Assembly (NCBI GenBank): GCA_009842325.1
Contig: VYFQ01000035.1
Coordinates: forward strand, 172,093 to 236,092
Direction of reading: 5' to 3'
DNA: 64,000 nucleotides
Source of the DNA: Acidimicrobiaceae bacterium
GTDB lineage: Bacteria; Actinomycetota; Acidimicrobiia; Acidimicrobiales; Aldehydirespiratoraceae
The notes under the pieces are model-generated. The model was not told the DNA's origin and ran no database searches. It saw nothing but the letters and a program-made list of their open reading frames with translations. A program made the position numbers and the translations under genes. Within the stretch, counting starts at the first letter, position 1. Each line of letters begins with the position of its first letter. Positions 26,704 to 36,160 of this stretch are shown here, in pieces.

Positions 26704-27725
26704 GGTTGCACCAGTACCTTTCCGGCCACCTCGCCCGAGCGCAGGCGACCCATGATGTCGAGGATGCCGTCGAGGCCGACCGGATCCGGTTCGAGCAGCA
26801 CATCCATCGGCAGAGCGTCCGAGGCGATTAGGTCGAGCGCGGCAACCAGGCCGTCCGGGTCGTACTCGTAGGCGCCGGTAACGACGAGTTCGTTGAGAAT
26901 CATCCGGCTCGTGTCGAGCCTCGGATAGTCCATGCCGATGCCGACGATCACCATCGTGCCGCCTCCGGCCAGCTGGGTCAGACCGGCCTGGGCCGCTTGG
27001 CGAGCCCCGGAGGTCTCGAACACCCAGCCGACGGCGTCGGCCGCGACCTGGCCGGGATGGGCCGGAGTCTCGAGTTCGTCGACGGCGCGGACGGCCGCGC
27101 CCAGCCGCCGGGCCAGTTCCTGGCGGGGCTCCGACGGCTCGACCACGGTCACGTCCGCGTCGCGGGCAATCAGTACGGCCACCACCGCGGCGCCGATCGG
27201 GCCACAGCCGAAGACCATCGCTCTCCCGCCCGGTTGGAACGACCCCTGAGTGATGGCATGCATGGCCACCGCCAGCGGCTCGGCGTATGCGGCCTCCCTC
27301 AGGCTGACGGTCTCGGGAACGGCGGTCAGGTTCCGGTAGTCGGTGACCAGATAGCGGGCGAAGGCACCCGAGTGGCCGTCGTCGATCCCGGCCAGGGGGC
27401 GCTGGACGCAGAGCCCTGGCTGGCCCGCCCGGCAGTGCCGGCAGCGGCCGCACTCGGCCCAGCCCCGGCCCACTACCGGAGTGCCTCCGTCGATCCGGGC
27501 CTCGGCCCCGGTCGCGGCCACCCGGCCCGACCATTCGTGACCGAGGATGGTGTCGGGCGTGCCCCACCCGTCGAGCACCATATGGAGGTCGGTGCCGCAC
27601 ACCCCGCAATAGGCCACCTCCACGAGGGCGTCGTGGGGTCCCAGTTCGGGCAGGGGCACCTCGGTGACATCCAGCTCGCCCGGGCGCCGGTAGACGGCGG
27701 CGGGCATGGTGGTGGCGAGGGTCAC
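26700..27725 (-). CDS. Zinc-dependent medium-chain alcohol dehydrogenase
   Basis: A 341-residue MDR-superfamily oxidoreductase. The catalytic-zinc ligands are C40 (YCGVCGTD) and H63-E64 (GHEWSG). The structural-zinc lobe has four Cys (92, 95, 98 and 106, in CGRCRHCRAGQPGLC). The Rossmann segment around MVFGCGPIGAAVVAVL shows GxGxxG-like spacing for NAD(P)H. Such enzymes oxidise secondary alcohols or polyols such as sorbitol, threonine or 2,3-butanediol. It starts with GTG, overlapping the ligase stop by 4 bases, and its own stop overlaps the VOC start. Confidence 0.92.
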   Translation of the reverse strand: MTLATTMPAAVYRRPGELDVTEVPLPELGPHDALVEVAYCGVCGTDLHMVLDGWGTPDTILGHEWSGRVAATGAEARIDGGTPVVGRGWAECGRCRHCRAGQPGLCVQRPLAGIDDGHSGAFARYLVTDYRNLTAVPETVSLREAAYAEPLAVAMHAITQGSFQPGGRAMVFGCGPIGAAVVAVLIARDADVTVVEPSEPRQELARRLGAAVRAVDELETPAHPGQVAADAVGWVFETSGARQAAQAGLTQLAGGGTMVIVGIGMDYPRLDTSRMILNELVVTGAYEYDPDGLVAALDLIASDALPMDVLLEPDPVGLDGILDIMGRLRSGEVAGKVLVQP

Positions 27726-29170
27726 CGGTCGCTCCCCGCGGACCTGCCAGACGGGTCAGTGAGGCGGGCTTGCAGCTTCATCCGGTCCACTTTGCCAGAA
27801 GCCAGCACTGGAAGCTCCTCCACCACCTCGATGCGCTCAGGGGTGATGAAGCGGGCCGCTCCCCGCTGGGCGAACCATTCACGGCATGCGGTCAGGTCGA
27901 AGCCGCCGGGCGCCACTACGAACGCAGCCACCCGCTCGCCGAGCCGGTCATCGGGCTCGGCGACGGCCGCGGCCGCCAGCACGGCTGGATGGGCCTCCAG
28001 GTGCTGCTCCACCTCGGTTGCCGAGATGTTCTCACCGCTGCGGATGATGCGGTCGCCCAGCCTGCCGGTCACGGTGACCCAACCGTCTTCGACGGTGGCC
28101 AGGTCGCCGGTGCGGAACCAGCCGTCCACGAACGCCGTCCGGGTGTCGGCTGGATCCAGGTAGCCCCGAGCCACCTCCGGCCCCGACACCCATAGCTCGC
28201 CGTCGTCGGCCACCCGCAGCCGCGCGTCCCCGAAGGCCCGGCCATCGGTGAGGATCATCTTGTCGGTCGGGTCGTCAAACCGGGAGGTGGCAATGGTGGG
28301 GGCCTCCGTGGAGCCGTAGGAGCGCTTCACCACCACGCCCAGCGTGGCTGCGGCCCGCCGGCAGAAGGCCGGTGTCACCCCTGCGCCTCCGCACGAGATC
28401 ATCCGCAGGGTCGCAGTGCGAGCGGGGTCGAAGCCATCGCAGTCCATGAGGGTCGTGAACAGCGTCGGCGGTCCCACCATGTAGGTGACCGACTCCTGTT
28501 CGATCAGCGCCAGGGCCGCCTCGGGATACCAGCGGGGCATGAGCACGGTCTTCATGCCGGCCGCTCCCGGCATCAGCACACCGTGCAGTAGCCCGGCGAC
28601 ATGGGCGAGTGGGGACGGCACCAGGGCGCAGTCATCGGGTGTCAGACCGTGGGCCTCGGTGAGCTGGGCGATCTTGTAGGCCAGCGACCCGTGGGTATGG
28701 ATCACCCCCCGCGCCGCGCCAGTGGATCCAGAGGTGAACATCACCACCGCGTCGGCGCCGTCGGCAGCGGGTTCGCAATACCGACGGGTCGTGGTGTCAC
28801 TCGCCGCGGCCGTCAACTCGTCCAGCCCAACTGCATCGACGCCGGGTACCGGCGGCAGTTCTCGGGCTGTGATCGTGACGGCCGGGCCGGTTAGGGCCAG
28901 GGCCTGCTTCAGGTCGTGCGAACCGGCCGCCGGATGGAGCGCCACTGCCACCGCCCCGATGCGCCAGCAGGCCCGGTAGGCCACCACGCTGTCGACGCCC
29001 ACCGGCAGACGAAACGCCACCCGGTCGCCGGGCCCGATGCCTCGGACCTCGAGAGCGGCCGCGACGGCCCGGACCCGGTCCTCCACATCGGCGGACGAGA
29101 AGCGGCCGCTGGCGTCCAGGACTAGGACGTCGCGGGCCGGCGCTCCCGACAGCAGCTTGTCCAGGCCCAC
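27722..29170 (-). CDS. Acyl-CoA synthetase/AMP-dependent ligase
   Basis: A 482-residue ANL ligase, short for the family. The P-loop VMFTSGSTGAARGVIHTHGS, the A5 segment RSYGSTEAPTIA, GWFRTGDLATVEDGW and the C-terminal catalytic Lys in LASGKVDRMKLQARL are all present. GTG start at 29170, 16 bases after the SnoaL-like stop. It is coupled to the zinc dehydrogenase by GTGA overlap, so it probably activates a hydroxylated acid that the neighbours modify. Specificity is not readable. Confidence 0.9.
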   Translation of the reverse strand: MGLDKLLSGAPARDVLVLDASGRFSSADVEDRVRAVAAALEVRGIGPGDRVAFRLPVGVDSVVAYRACWRIGAVAVALHPAAGSHDLKQALALTGPAVTITARELPPVPGVDAVGLDELTAAASDTTTRRYCEPAADGADAVVMFTSGSTGAARGVIHTHGSLAYKIAQLTEAHGLTPDDCALVPSPLAHVAGLLHGVLMPGAAGMKTVLMPRWYPEAALALIEQESVTYMVGPPTLFTTLMDCDGFDPARTATLRMISCGGAGVTPAFCRRAAATLGVVVKRSYGSTEAPTIATSRFDDPTDKMILTDGRAFGDARLRVADDGELWVSGPEVARGYLDPADTRTAFVDGWFRTGDLATVEDGWVTVTGRLGDRIIRSGENISATEVEQHLEAHPAVLAAAAVAEPDDRLGERVAAFVVAPGGFDLTACREWFAQRGAARFITPERIEVVEELPVLASGKVDRMKLQARLTDPSGRSAGSDR

Positions 29171-29186
29171 GGGCGGTCCGCGGTGT

Positions 29187-29636
29187 TCAGTCGTCGAGAC
29201 CGATCGGCTGGTCGCCGGTGAACACGATCTCCCGACCCGCCACCAGCCAGCCGTCGGGTTCCCGGCGAAGAACGTCGTGGTAGCGGCCGGTCTGCAGGAT
29301 CTTGTTGTCCTTGGCCACGAAGGCGAAGTCCGTCGTGGCGTTGGCCTCGTCGCCGTGCACGTTGATCCGGGGCTCGCTGATCATGTGCTTGCCTCTGAGT
29401 TCGGCCGTCTGGAAGGGCTCGATCATGGCCCGCATCTCCTCACGCCCCTGAGTGCGGCTCCCCATCACCGCGAACTTGCAGTCGTCGGTGTACAGCTTGA
29501 CCCACTCTTCGAAGTGGCCGTCGTCGAGTGTGTGGCAGCAGGCGGCCAGCAGCCGGCGGATCGCGGCCGTGTCCAGTAGTAGCCGGATCGCATCCGTCGC
29601 CGCGGCAGCGTCCAGGTCGTGCGCGGTGTTGTCCAT
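29187..29636 (-). CDS. SnoaL-like (NTF2-fold) protein
   Basis: A 149-residue protein of the SnoaL_4/ring-hydroxylating dioxygenase beta-subunit-like group. It shows IRRLLAACCHTLDDGHFEEW, then LYTDDCKFAVMG and RINVHGDEANATTDFAFVAK, and a C-terminal DGWLVAGREIVF. The fold makes a conical pocket; members include steroid isomerase, dehydratase and dioxygenase small subunits. No large dioxygenase subunit is adjacent, so an isomerase or hydrolase role is as likely. ATG 29636. It is the first gene of the SnoaL-ligase-dehydrogenase-VOC chain. Confidence 0.82.
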   Translation of the reverse strand: MDNTAHDLDAAAATDAIRLLLDTAAIRRLLAACCHTLDDGHFEEWVKLYTDDCKFAVMGSRTQGREEMRAMIEPFQTAELRGKHMISEPRINVHGDEANATTDFAFVAKDNKILQTGRYHDVLRREPDGWLVAGREIVFTGDQPIGLDD

Positions 29637-29700
29637 ACCTCACGCTACCCGTCTGGAGTCGGGCGCTGCCCGCGCTGGTGGGCGGTAGGGTCCGCGAGGC

Positions 29701-30870
29701 ATGGACTTGGCGCTGTCGGCCGACGAGAGGGCGTTCGCACTGGAGGTGCGGGCCTGGCTCGCCCGCAACACTGAGCGTCCCGGCGCCGCCCTCAGCGGCG
29801 AGGAGGCGATCGAATGGGGCCGGCGCTGGCAGGCCAAGCTGGCCGAGGCGCGAATGGTGGCCATCGCCTGGCCGGAGCCGGTCGGGGGCCGGAGCGCCAC
29901 ACCGGTGGAAGTGGCGCTCTACAACATGGAGTACGCCCGGGCCGGAGCCCCTCAACCGGTGAACCGGGTGGGCATCAACCTGACCGGGCCGACGCTGCTG
30001 GCCCACGGGACTCCCGCCCAGCAGCAGAGGTGGCTGCCGTCGATTCTCGACGCCAGCGAGATCTGGTGCCAGCTCTTCAGCGAACCCGACGCCGGATCGG
30101 ACCTGGCGTCGCTGAGAACCCGCGCCGAGCCGGCCGCGGGCGGGTGGCTGGTGACCGGAGAGAAGGTGTGGACCTCGTATGCCGGCTTCGCCAAGTGGGG
30201 CATCGCTCTTGTACGCACCGATCCCGAAGCCGACGGGGGCCGCCATCGGGGCATCTCCTGCCTGGTGGTCGACATGGAGGCGGCGGGGGTGGAGGTCCGT
30301 CCCCTGCGCCAGATCACCGGCGAGTCCGAGTTCAACCAGGTCGGATTGAACGAGGTCTTCGTGCCGGAGGACTGTCTGGTGGGCGGGCTGCACCAGGGGT
30401 GGACCGTGGCCAGCACCACCCTGGCCCACGAGCGGGGCACCTCCTACCCGTTCAAGGAGCAGGTGGTTCATGAGATCTACTTCGACGAGTTGATGGCCGA
30501 CGCTCGGGCTCTCGCCGCCATGAGCTATCCGGTCACCGCCGACGGCCTCGTCGACGCGTACGTGGCGCTGCGCCTTCTGCGCCTGCGGAACTACTGCACG
30601 CTGTCGCGGCTTGGCCGTGGCATCGAGCCGGGACCCGACTCGAGTATCGCCAAGCTCATCCATTCGTCGATGACCCGCCGGCTGTCGGCGGCCGCGCTGG
30701 ACGTGCTGGGAGCGGAGGCTGCTCTCTGGCCGGAGCCGGCTGAGGACCTGAGCGCGGGCACCTGGCAACGCCAGTGGTTGTGGTCGAAAGCCGCCTCGAT
30801 CGCGGGCGGCACCGACGAGATCCAGCGCACCATTGTCGCCGAGCGCCTCCTGGGCCTGCCCAGAGGGTGA
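29701..30870 (+). CDS. Acyl-CoA dehydrogenase (FadE-like)
   Basis: A 389-residue dehydrogenase very similar to the one at 23369. Shared short motifs include LFSEPDAGSDLASLRTRAEP, KVWTSYAGFA and RPLRQITGESEFN. It ends with SIAGGTDEIQRTIVAERLLG, where Glu is at the usual position. It should desaturate an acyl-CoA with FAD. No shorter partner subunit sits next to it; one of the others in the window (24616 or 39996) might serve. ATG start 65 bases from the divergent SnoaL-like gene. Confidence 0.9.
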   Translation: MDLALSADERAFALEVRAWLARNTERPGAALSGEEAIEWGRRWQAKLAEARMVAIAWPEPVGGRSATPVEVALYNMEYARAGAPQPVNRVGINLTGPTLLAHGTPAQQQRWLPSILDASEIWCQLFSEPDAGSDLASLRTRAEPAAGGWLVTGEKVWTSYAGFAKWGIALVRTDPEADGGRHRGISCLVVDMEAAGVEVRPLRQITGESEFNQVGLNEVFVPEDCLVGGLHQGWTVASTTLAHERGTSYPFKEQVVHEIYFDELMADARALAAMSYPVTADGLVDAYVALRLLRLRNYCTLSRLGRGIEPGPDSSIAKLIHSSMTRRLSAAALDVLGAEAALWPEPAEDLSAGTWQRQWLWSKAASIAGGTDEIQRTIVAERLLGLPRG

Positions 30871-30933
30871 GCCTCCTATGATGCTAGCTACTACAAGGCG
30901 AGCGGCAAGAAGACCGAACGAGGTGCCAGAGTC

Positions 30934-31764
30934 ATGAGCAACGCTGCCGTCGAGGCATCCGGGACGGTCGCCGCGGCCCGTACCGAGGACGCCGTCAAGA
31001 TCTACGGCTCGGGCGAGATAGAGGTCCGGGCCCTCAGCGGCGTGAACATCACCTTCGAGAGGGGCCAGTTCACCGCGATCATGGGCCCGTCAGGGTCGGG
31101 CAAGTCGACGCTCATGCAGTGCATGGCTGCTCTCGACGATCTCACGGAGGGCCGGGCCTTCATAGGCGACACCGACTTGAGCACCCTGACCGACAAGGAG
31201 TTGACCCGGCTGCGCCGCGAGCGGGTGGGGTTCATCTTCCAGGCGTTCAACCTGGTGCCGACGCTGACCGCCATCGAGAACATCACCCTGCCCATCGAGT
31301 TGGCCCGGCGCCAGCCCGACCAGGAGTGGGTTGACGGCGTGGTCGCCACGGTGGGCTTGGGCGACCGGTTGGGCCACCGGCCCAGTGAGCTCTCCGGCGG
31401 TCAGCAGCAGAGGGTGGCGGTGGCCCGGGCGCTGGCCAGCAAGCCGGAGATCATCTTCGCCGATGAGCCCACCGGCAACCTCGACTCCCGGTCCGGCACC
31501 GACGTCCTCCGGTTCATGCGCCAGGCGGTGGACGATATGGGCCAGACCATCGCGATGGTGACCCACGACTCCCGGGCGGCCTCTTTCGCCGACCGGACGG
31601 TGTTCCTCTCCGACGGCATTGTCCGGGGCGAGCTGATCAACCCCAGCGCCGAGCTCATCCTCGACCATATGAAGATCCTGCAGGTGGGCCAGTTCATCCG
31701 GGGCATCCCCGAGGGCGCCACCATGGACGAAGTCCTCAAGTTCATGGAAGAGCTGGAAGAGTGA
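30934..31764 (+). CDS. ABC transporter ATP-binding protein (MacB/LolD type)
   Basis: A 276-residue ATPase of the type-VII (MacB/LolD/FtsE-like) group. Walker A GPSGSGKST is at residues 51-59, the signature LSGGQQQRVAVARAL follows, and Walker B with its continuation is IIFADEPTGNLDSRSG. A C-terminal tail of about 40 residues beyond the core may contact the permease. ATG follows a GAGG-like ribosome site. A TATGAT -10-like box at 30877-30882 is the candidate promoter. It pairs with the large FtsX-domain permease 81 bases downstream, moving lipids, peptides or signals across the membrane. Confidence 0.92.
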   Translation: MSNAAVEASGTVAAARTEDAVKIYGSGEIEVRALSGVNITFERGQFTAIMGPSGSGKSTLMQCMAALDDLTEGRAFIGDTDLSTLTDKELTRLRRERVGFIFQAFNLVPTLTAIENITLPIELARRQPDQEWVDGVVATVGLGDRLGHRPSELSGGQQQRVAVARALASKPEIIFADEPTGNLDSRSGTDVLRFMRQAVDDMGQTIAMVTHDSRAASFADRTVFLSDGIVRGELINPSAELILDHMKILQVGQFIRGIPEGATMDEVLKFMEELEE

Positions 31765-31780
31765 ACCAGAGGCCGAGCTT

Positions 31781-31828
31781 GCGAGGCCGTGGCCCGAGCG
31801 GCCCGTGAGCGCAGCGAACAAGAGCGGG
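31781..31828 (+). repeat. Inverted-pair repeat B, copy 2
   Basis: A 48-base segment, the reverse complement of 26183-26230 with 47 of 48 identical bases. It sits between the ABC ATPase stop and the permease ATG, inside what is presumably one transcript. An in-frame upstream start at 31789 would force translation through the repeat, and is rejected in favour of 31846. Confidence 0.8.
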
Positions 31829-31845
31829 AAACCCGTAGCGGACCG

Positions 31846-34425
31846 ATGACCCTGCTGCGCTACAGCCTCCGCAACATTGCGGCCGCGCGGATCCGGTTCG
31901 CGCTCACCACCCTGGCGGTGGTGATCGGGGTGGCCCTCACCGTCGGCGTGCTGATCAACACCGACGGGTTGCGGGCCGCCCTCTCCGATCTGGCCGGCGA
32001 TCTCTACGACCAGGTCGACCTGTCCGTCCGCTCACAGTCGACCTTGGGCAACGCCGACCAGTGGCAGGACCTGCGGTTGCTCGACCCCTCGTTGAAGGAT
32101 CGGCTGGAAGCGATCGACGGTGTGGAGAAGACCGCAGGCGCGGTGTCGGAGTTCAACGTCGTGGCCATCGGCGCCGACGGCGAGGCCATCGATCCGGAGC
32201 TCTCCCAGCAAGGCGGAATGGGCTGGCCGGAGGACGAGTCGCTGGGCCGCATCTTCCCGCTCGACGACGGGGTCAGCCGCAGGCCCGCCGGGCCCGACGA
32301 GTTCGCCATGGATCAACACACTGCGGCCGCGTTCGGCTTCCGGATCGGTGAGCGCTACCAGGTCGCCACCCCCACCGGAACACACCGGTTCGAACTGGTG
32401 GGCGTCTTCTACTTCATGGAGCCCGACTTCCAATCCCCGTTCCAGCTGGTCGCCTGGGACATGGACACAGCCCGCGACGTCTTGCATGACGGCGGCGGAT
32501 ACGACCTCATCGACGTGCGCCTGTCGTCGGGCGCCTCGCTCGACGAGGTGACCGCGTCCATCGAGCGCGAACTGGGTCCGGCGTATGCAGTCCTCTCGCA
32601 GCAGGAGCAGGTCGAAGCCCGCGATCAGGAGATGAGCGATCTCCTGGACGTCTTCCGCAACGCGCTGCTGGCCTTCGCGGTCATCGTGCTGGTCATCTCG
32701 GCGTTCATCACCTACAACACCTTCACCCTGGTCACGGGTCAGCGCATCAAGGAGTTCGGCTTGCTGCGGGTGCTGGGCGCCGACCGGCGCCAGGTGGCTC
32801 TGACGGTGGCGTTCGAGGCGCTGGTCATGGGTGCGGTGGCCGCCGTGATCGGGTTTGGCCTCGGCATCGGGGTGTCCGAGGCCCTCACCGGCATCCTTTC
32901 GGCCGCGGGATCGAGTCTTCCCCCGACGGAACTTGTGGTCGGCGCAAGCCCGATCATCGCCGCGCTGGCGCTCGGCGTCGGCCTGACGGTGGTCATCTCC
33001 CTATTGCCGGCGATGCGGGCCCGCCGGGTGACGCCCATGGTGGCCCTGGCCGACGATGCCAACATCGACGCCTACAGTCAGCGCAGGTCGATCATCATCG
33101 GGTCGGTGGTCGGCGCGATCGGGCTGGTGCTTCTGGTCGTGGGTCTGCTGTCGGACCTGTCCATCTCGGCTCTTGTCCTGCTGCTCGGCTTCGGCGCCCT
33201 GGGGGTGCTGGTGGGCGTCAACATCTGCAGCCCTGCGGTCGCCGGTCCGATGTCGCAGCTGCTGGGATGGCCGGCAGCCCGCCTATTCCGCCTCAACGGG
33301 CGTCTGGCCCGACTCAACGCGGTTCGCAACCCCCGCCGCACGGCCACCACCGCCTCGGCGTTGATGATCGGGCTGGCCATGGTGTCGCTGGTCACCGTGC
33401 TGGGCACGTCCTTCAAGGAGACCCTCAACGGCCAGCTGGAGGACTCGGTCCGAGCGGACTGGATGCTGTGCGCCGGTCCCTGCGACAACCAGCAGCTCGC
33501 TTTCAGTTCGGAGGCGGCAGCTGCGGCTGCGCAGGTGCCCGAACTTGAATCGGTGGAGATATTCCGGTTCCGGCCGAACGGCGTGCGCACGGCCGACGGC
33601 ACCCAGCACGTGTTATCGGCTGCCAACCTCGCCTCGTTCTCGAGCCATGTGGAGCCGAACGTCACCTCCGGCAGCGTGGCCGGAGCCGGTACCGGTGACG
33701 TGATGGTGCATGTCGACGCCGCCGAGGAGCTCGGTCTCGCCGTGGGCGACGAAGTGCTGCTGGAGATCTCGGGCCACGAAGAAGTCGCCTTCGAGGTGGT
33801 GGCACTCCACACCGAGGACTCGGTAGTGGGCTCCTGGGTCATCGACCTGGATGACTGGGACCGCTACGTCGTCGGAGACCAGGACAGCCTGGTCACCGCC
33901 GTCACCGCGGCGGGAGTCAACAGCGAGGACGCCCGGGCCGCGCTGGAGGCGGGTCTCGCCGAGTACCCGCAGGTCGTAGTGCGCGACCAGGCCGAGTACC
34001 GCGCCAGCCGGTCCACTCAGGTCGACAACCTGCTCGTCGTGATCAACGTGTTCCTGATCATGGCGTTGGTGATCGCGGTGATGGGCTTCTCCAACACCAT
34101 GGCCCTGTCGGTGTTCGAGCGGACCCGCGAGATCGGGCTCCTGCGGGCGGTGGGCATGGGCAAGCGGCAGATCCGGGCCGCCATCCTGCTGGAGGGGGTC
34201 ATCGTGGCCGTCTTCGGCGGGGTCATCGGTGTCGTGACCGGGCTCGTGGCGGGATCGATCGCGGCCGGGTCCCTCCCCAGCGGCATCATCTCCACCGTGG
34301 CTCTGCCGGGGGGCACCGTCGTGGTGTACCTGGTCGTGGCGGCGGTGGCCGGCCTCCTGGCTTCCCTGGCGCCGGCCCGGCGGGCCAACCGCCTCGACCT
34401 GCTGGAGGCCATCTCCTACCACTAG
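31846..34425 (+). CDS. ABC transporter permease with two FtsX domains
   Basis: An 859-residue permease. A first membrane span at about 17-38 is followed by a large extracytoplasmic MacB_PCD-like region (about 60-265) and an FtsX core (spans near 272-297, 322-350 and 370-392). Two further spans lie near 412-455, then comes a second span/extracytoplasmic/FtsX unit ending in RANRLDLLEAISYH. The duplicated architecture is common in actinobacterial MacB-like exporters. Start ATG 31846 (MTLLRYSLRN) is the family-like N-terminus. It is driven by the ATPase at 30934. Its stop lies inside a palindrome shared with the opposing ligase gene. Confidence 0.9.
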   Translation: MTLLRYSLRNIAAARIRFALTTLAVVIGVALTVGVLINTDGLRAALSDLAGDLYDQVDLSVRSQSTLGNADQWQDLRLLDPSLKDRLEAIDGVEKTAGAVSEFNVVAIGADGEAIDPELSQQGGMGWPEDESLGRIFPLDDGVSRRPAGPDEFAMDQHTAAAFGFRIGERYQVATPTGTHRFELVGVFYFMEPDFQSPFQLVAWDMDTARDVLHDGGGYDLIDVRLSSGASLDEVTASIERELGPAYAVLSQQEQVEARDQEMSDLLDVFRNALLAFAVIVLVISAFITYNTFTLVTGQRIKEFGLLRVLGADRRQVALTVAFEALVMGAVAAVIGFGLGIGVSEALTGILSAAGSSLPPTELVVGASPIIAALALGVGLTVVISLLPAMRARRVTPMVALADDANIDAYSQRRSIIIGSVVGAIGLVLLVVGLLSDLSISALVLLLGFGALGVLVGVNICSPAVAGPMSQLLGWPAARLFRLNGRLARLNAVRNPRRTATTASALMIGLAMVSLVTVLGTSFKETLNGQLEDSVRADWMLCAGPCDNQQLAFSSEAAAAAAQVPELESVEIFRFRPNGVRTADGTQHVLSAANLASFSSHVEPNVTSGSVAGAGTGDVMVHVDAAEELGLAVGDEVLLEISGHEEVAFEVVALHTEDSVVGSWVIDLDDWDRYVVGDQDSLVTAVTAAGVNSEDARAALEAGLAEYPQVVVRDQAEYRASRSTQVDNLLVVINVFLIMALVIAVMGFSNTMALSVFERTREIGLLRAVGMGKRQIRAAILLEGVIVAVFGGVIGVVTGLVAGSIAAGSLPSGIISTVALPGGTVVVYLVVAAVAGLLASLAPARRANRLDLLEAISYH

Positions 34426-34439
34426 CGGAAAGCCGCTAG
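34422..34439. terminator. Palindromic hairpin containing both stop codons of convergent genes
   Basis: CTAGCGG (34422-34428), loop AAAG and CCGCTAG (34433-34439) form a perfect 7-bp stem. It holds the TAG stop of the ABC permease and, on the other strand, the TAG stop of the acyl-CoA ligase. It probably acts as a bidirectional terminator or barrier. No T-run follows. Confidence 0.45.
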
Positions 34440-36112
34440 ACGGGCTCGTTGGTGAAGAGGTCGATGAGCAGGCGGCGGAGGGCCTGGAGGTCGATCTTTC
34501 CCGACTCCAGCCACGGCAGGTCCTGCTGCTCGGCGAACACGGCCACGTGGCGGGGGACCTTGTAGCTGGCCATCTCGCCGCGCAGACGCACCTGCAGGTC
34601 GGCTGGATCGATCTCGGAGCCCGGCTTGGCCACCACCGCGGCGGCCACCGCCTCACCCCTGCTATCGGCGGCGGGGACACCGACCACGAACGCGTGCATC
34701 ACGCCGGGCTGCGACTCGATCGCGAGCTCGACCTCGCGGGGCGCCACATTGGTGCCGCCCGCCTTGATCACGGTGCCCAGCCGGCCCTGGAAGTACAGAT
34801 GGCCGTCCTGGTCGAGAAGGCCGCGGTCACCAGTCCGGTACCAGCCGCCGGGCTCGAAGACGTCGGCCGGGTCTTGTCCGAGCAGCCCCAGCATGAGCGA
34901 GTAGCCCCGGATCCAGATCTCGCCGGCTTGGCCGGCCGGCAGCTCGTCGCCGGTCTCGGGATCGACTATGCGGTGCTCGATGCCGGGAGCGCTGCGGCCG
35001 AACGAGTCCTCCTTGCCCTCGGGCAGCTCGACGTGCAGCGCCTCGATCGAGTGGGGACCGAGCGACTCGGTCATGCCCAGCGATGTGGCCTTCCTGCGGG
35101 GATCGCTGACCCTTAGGTGCACCGGCAGCAGATCGTCGAAGCTGCCGCCCCGGATCGAGGACAGGTCACGCACGCCGAAGGACGGGTGCTCGACGAGCGC
35201 CTTGGCAATGTGGGGCCAGCCGATCACGTGGGTCACCCGCTGACGCTCGATCAGATCCAGCGTGCTTCCGGGCTCGAAGCGCTCCTCGAACACGACGGCA
35301 GCCCCGGTGTGCATGGCGCTGACCAGAACGTATGACAGACCGCCGACCCAGAACAGCGGCATCGGGGTGTAGAGCACGTCGCCCTCCCGCAGGTCCCGGA
35401 ACTGCAGCAGGTTGAACGGATGGATGATCACCGAGGCCTGGGAGTGGACCACCCCCTTGGGCTCTGAGGTGCTGCCCGAGGTGTAGATCACCACCATCGG
35501 ATCGTGAGGCTCCACTTCGGCGGTGGCAGCGTCGAACCGCTCGTCCGGAACCTCGTCCGACCGGGCCAGCAGGTCATCCATCGATCCGGCCCAGGACGGT
35601 GTGGCCGCGGCCTCGCTCCAAATCCACACCGCTCGCAGGCTCGGGTGGCTGTCGCAGTCGATGGCATCGTGGCGCTGGTCACGAAGGCCGTCCACGGCTT
35701 CTTCCAGCCGGGCGGCGTAGTCGTGGCTCAGGTACCGGTCCACGGTGAGCAGCACCTCGGCTTCGCAGTGGGCCAGCGCCCAGCCCAGCTCCCGGGCCTT
35801 GTGAAACGTGTTGAGCAACACCACCACGGCGCCGACCCTGGCCGCGGCCAGCCACGCCACCACCCACTCCGGCCCGTTGGGAGCCAGCAGCCCCACCCGG
35901 CTGCCCCGGGAGACCCCACTGGCCAGCAAAGCCCGTCCCAACCGCCGGGACTCGGTCTCCAGATCCTGATAACTCAGCCGCTGCTCCCCCAACACCACCA
36001 GATCGCGATCCCCCCACCGGCCCGCCACATGCCGCACAAACCGCTCAGCCGTAGGCACGTAACCAGGCTCTCGGAACCTCCGCTCGGCAGTCACGGGGTC
36101 GAGGGTCGCCAT
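34436..36112 (-). CDS. Acyl-CoA synthetase (AMP-forming)
   Basis: A 558-residue ANL ligase. The P-loop VIYTSGSTSEPKGVVHSQ, GGWYRTGDRGLLDQDGHLYF, the GGTNVAPREVE hinge region and the catalytic Lys in WLESGKIDLQALRR are present. ATG 36112 (MATLDPVTAERRF) is chosen; the frame stays open to 36292, but the added 60 residues run through repeat A copy 3 and are compositionally odd. It is divergent from the amidohydrolase at 36349. Substrate is unknown. Confidence 0.9.
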   Translation of the reverse strand: MATLDPVTAERRFREPGYVPTAERFVRHVAGRWGDRDLVVLGEQRLSYQDLETESRRLGRALLASGVSRGSRVGLLAPNGPEWVVAWLAAARVGAVVVLLNTFHKARELGWALAHCEAEVLLTVDRYLSHDYAARLEEAVDGLRDQRHDAIDCDSHPSLRAVWIWSEAAATPSWAGSMDDLLARSDEVPDERFDAATAEVEPHDPMVVIYTSGSTSEPKGVVHSQASVIIHPFNLLQFRDLREGDVLYTPMPLFWVGGLSYVLVSAMHTGAAVVFEERFEPGSTLDLIERQRVTHVIGWPHIAKALVEHPSFGVRDLSSIRGGSFDDLLPVHLRVSDPRRKATSLGMTESLGPHSIEALHVELPEGKEDSFGRSAPGIEHRIVDPETGDELPAGQAGEIWIRGYSLMLGLLGQDPADVFEPGGWYRTGDRGLLDQDGHLYFQGRLGTVIKAGGTNVAPREVELAIESQPGVMHAFVVGVPAADSRGEAVAAAVVAKPGSEIDPADLQVRLRGEMASYKVPRHVAVFAEQQDLPWLESGKIDLQALRRLLIDLFTNEPV

Positions 36113-36160
36113 CACGCGAGCGTACGACTTCCGCTGGAATCTGTCGTAGGCATCCTCGGC

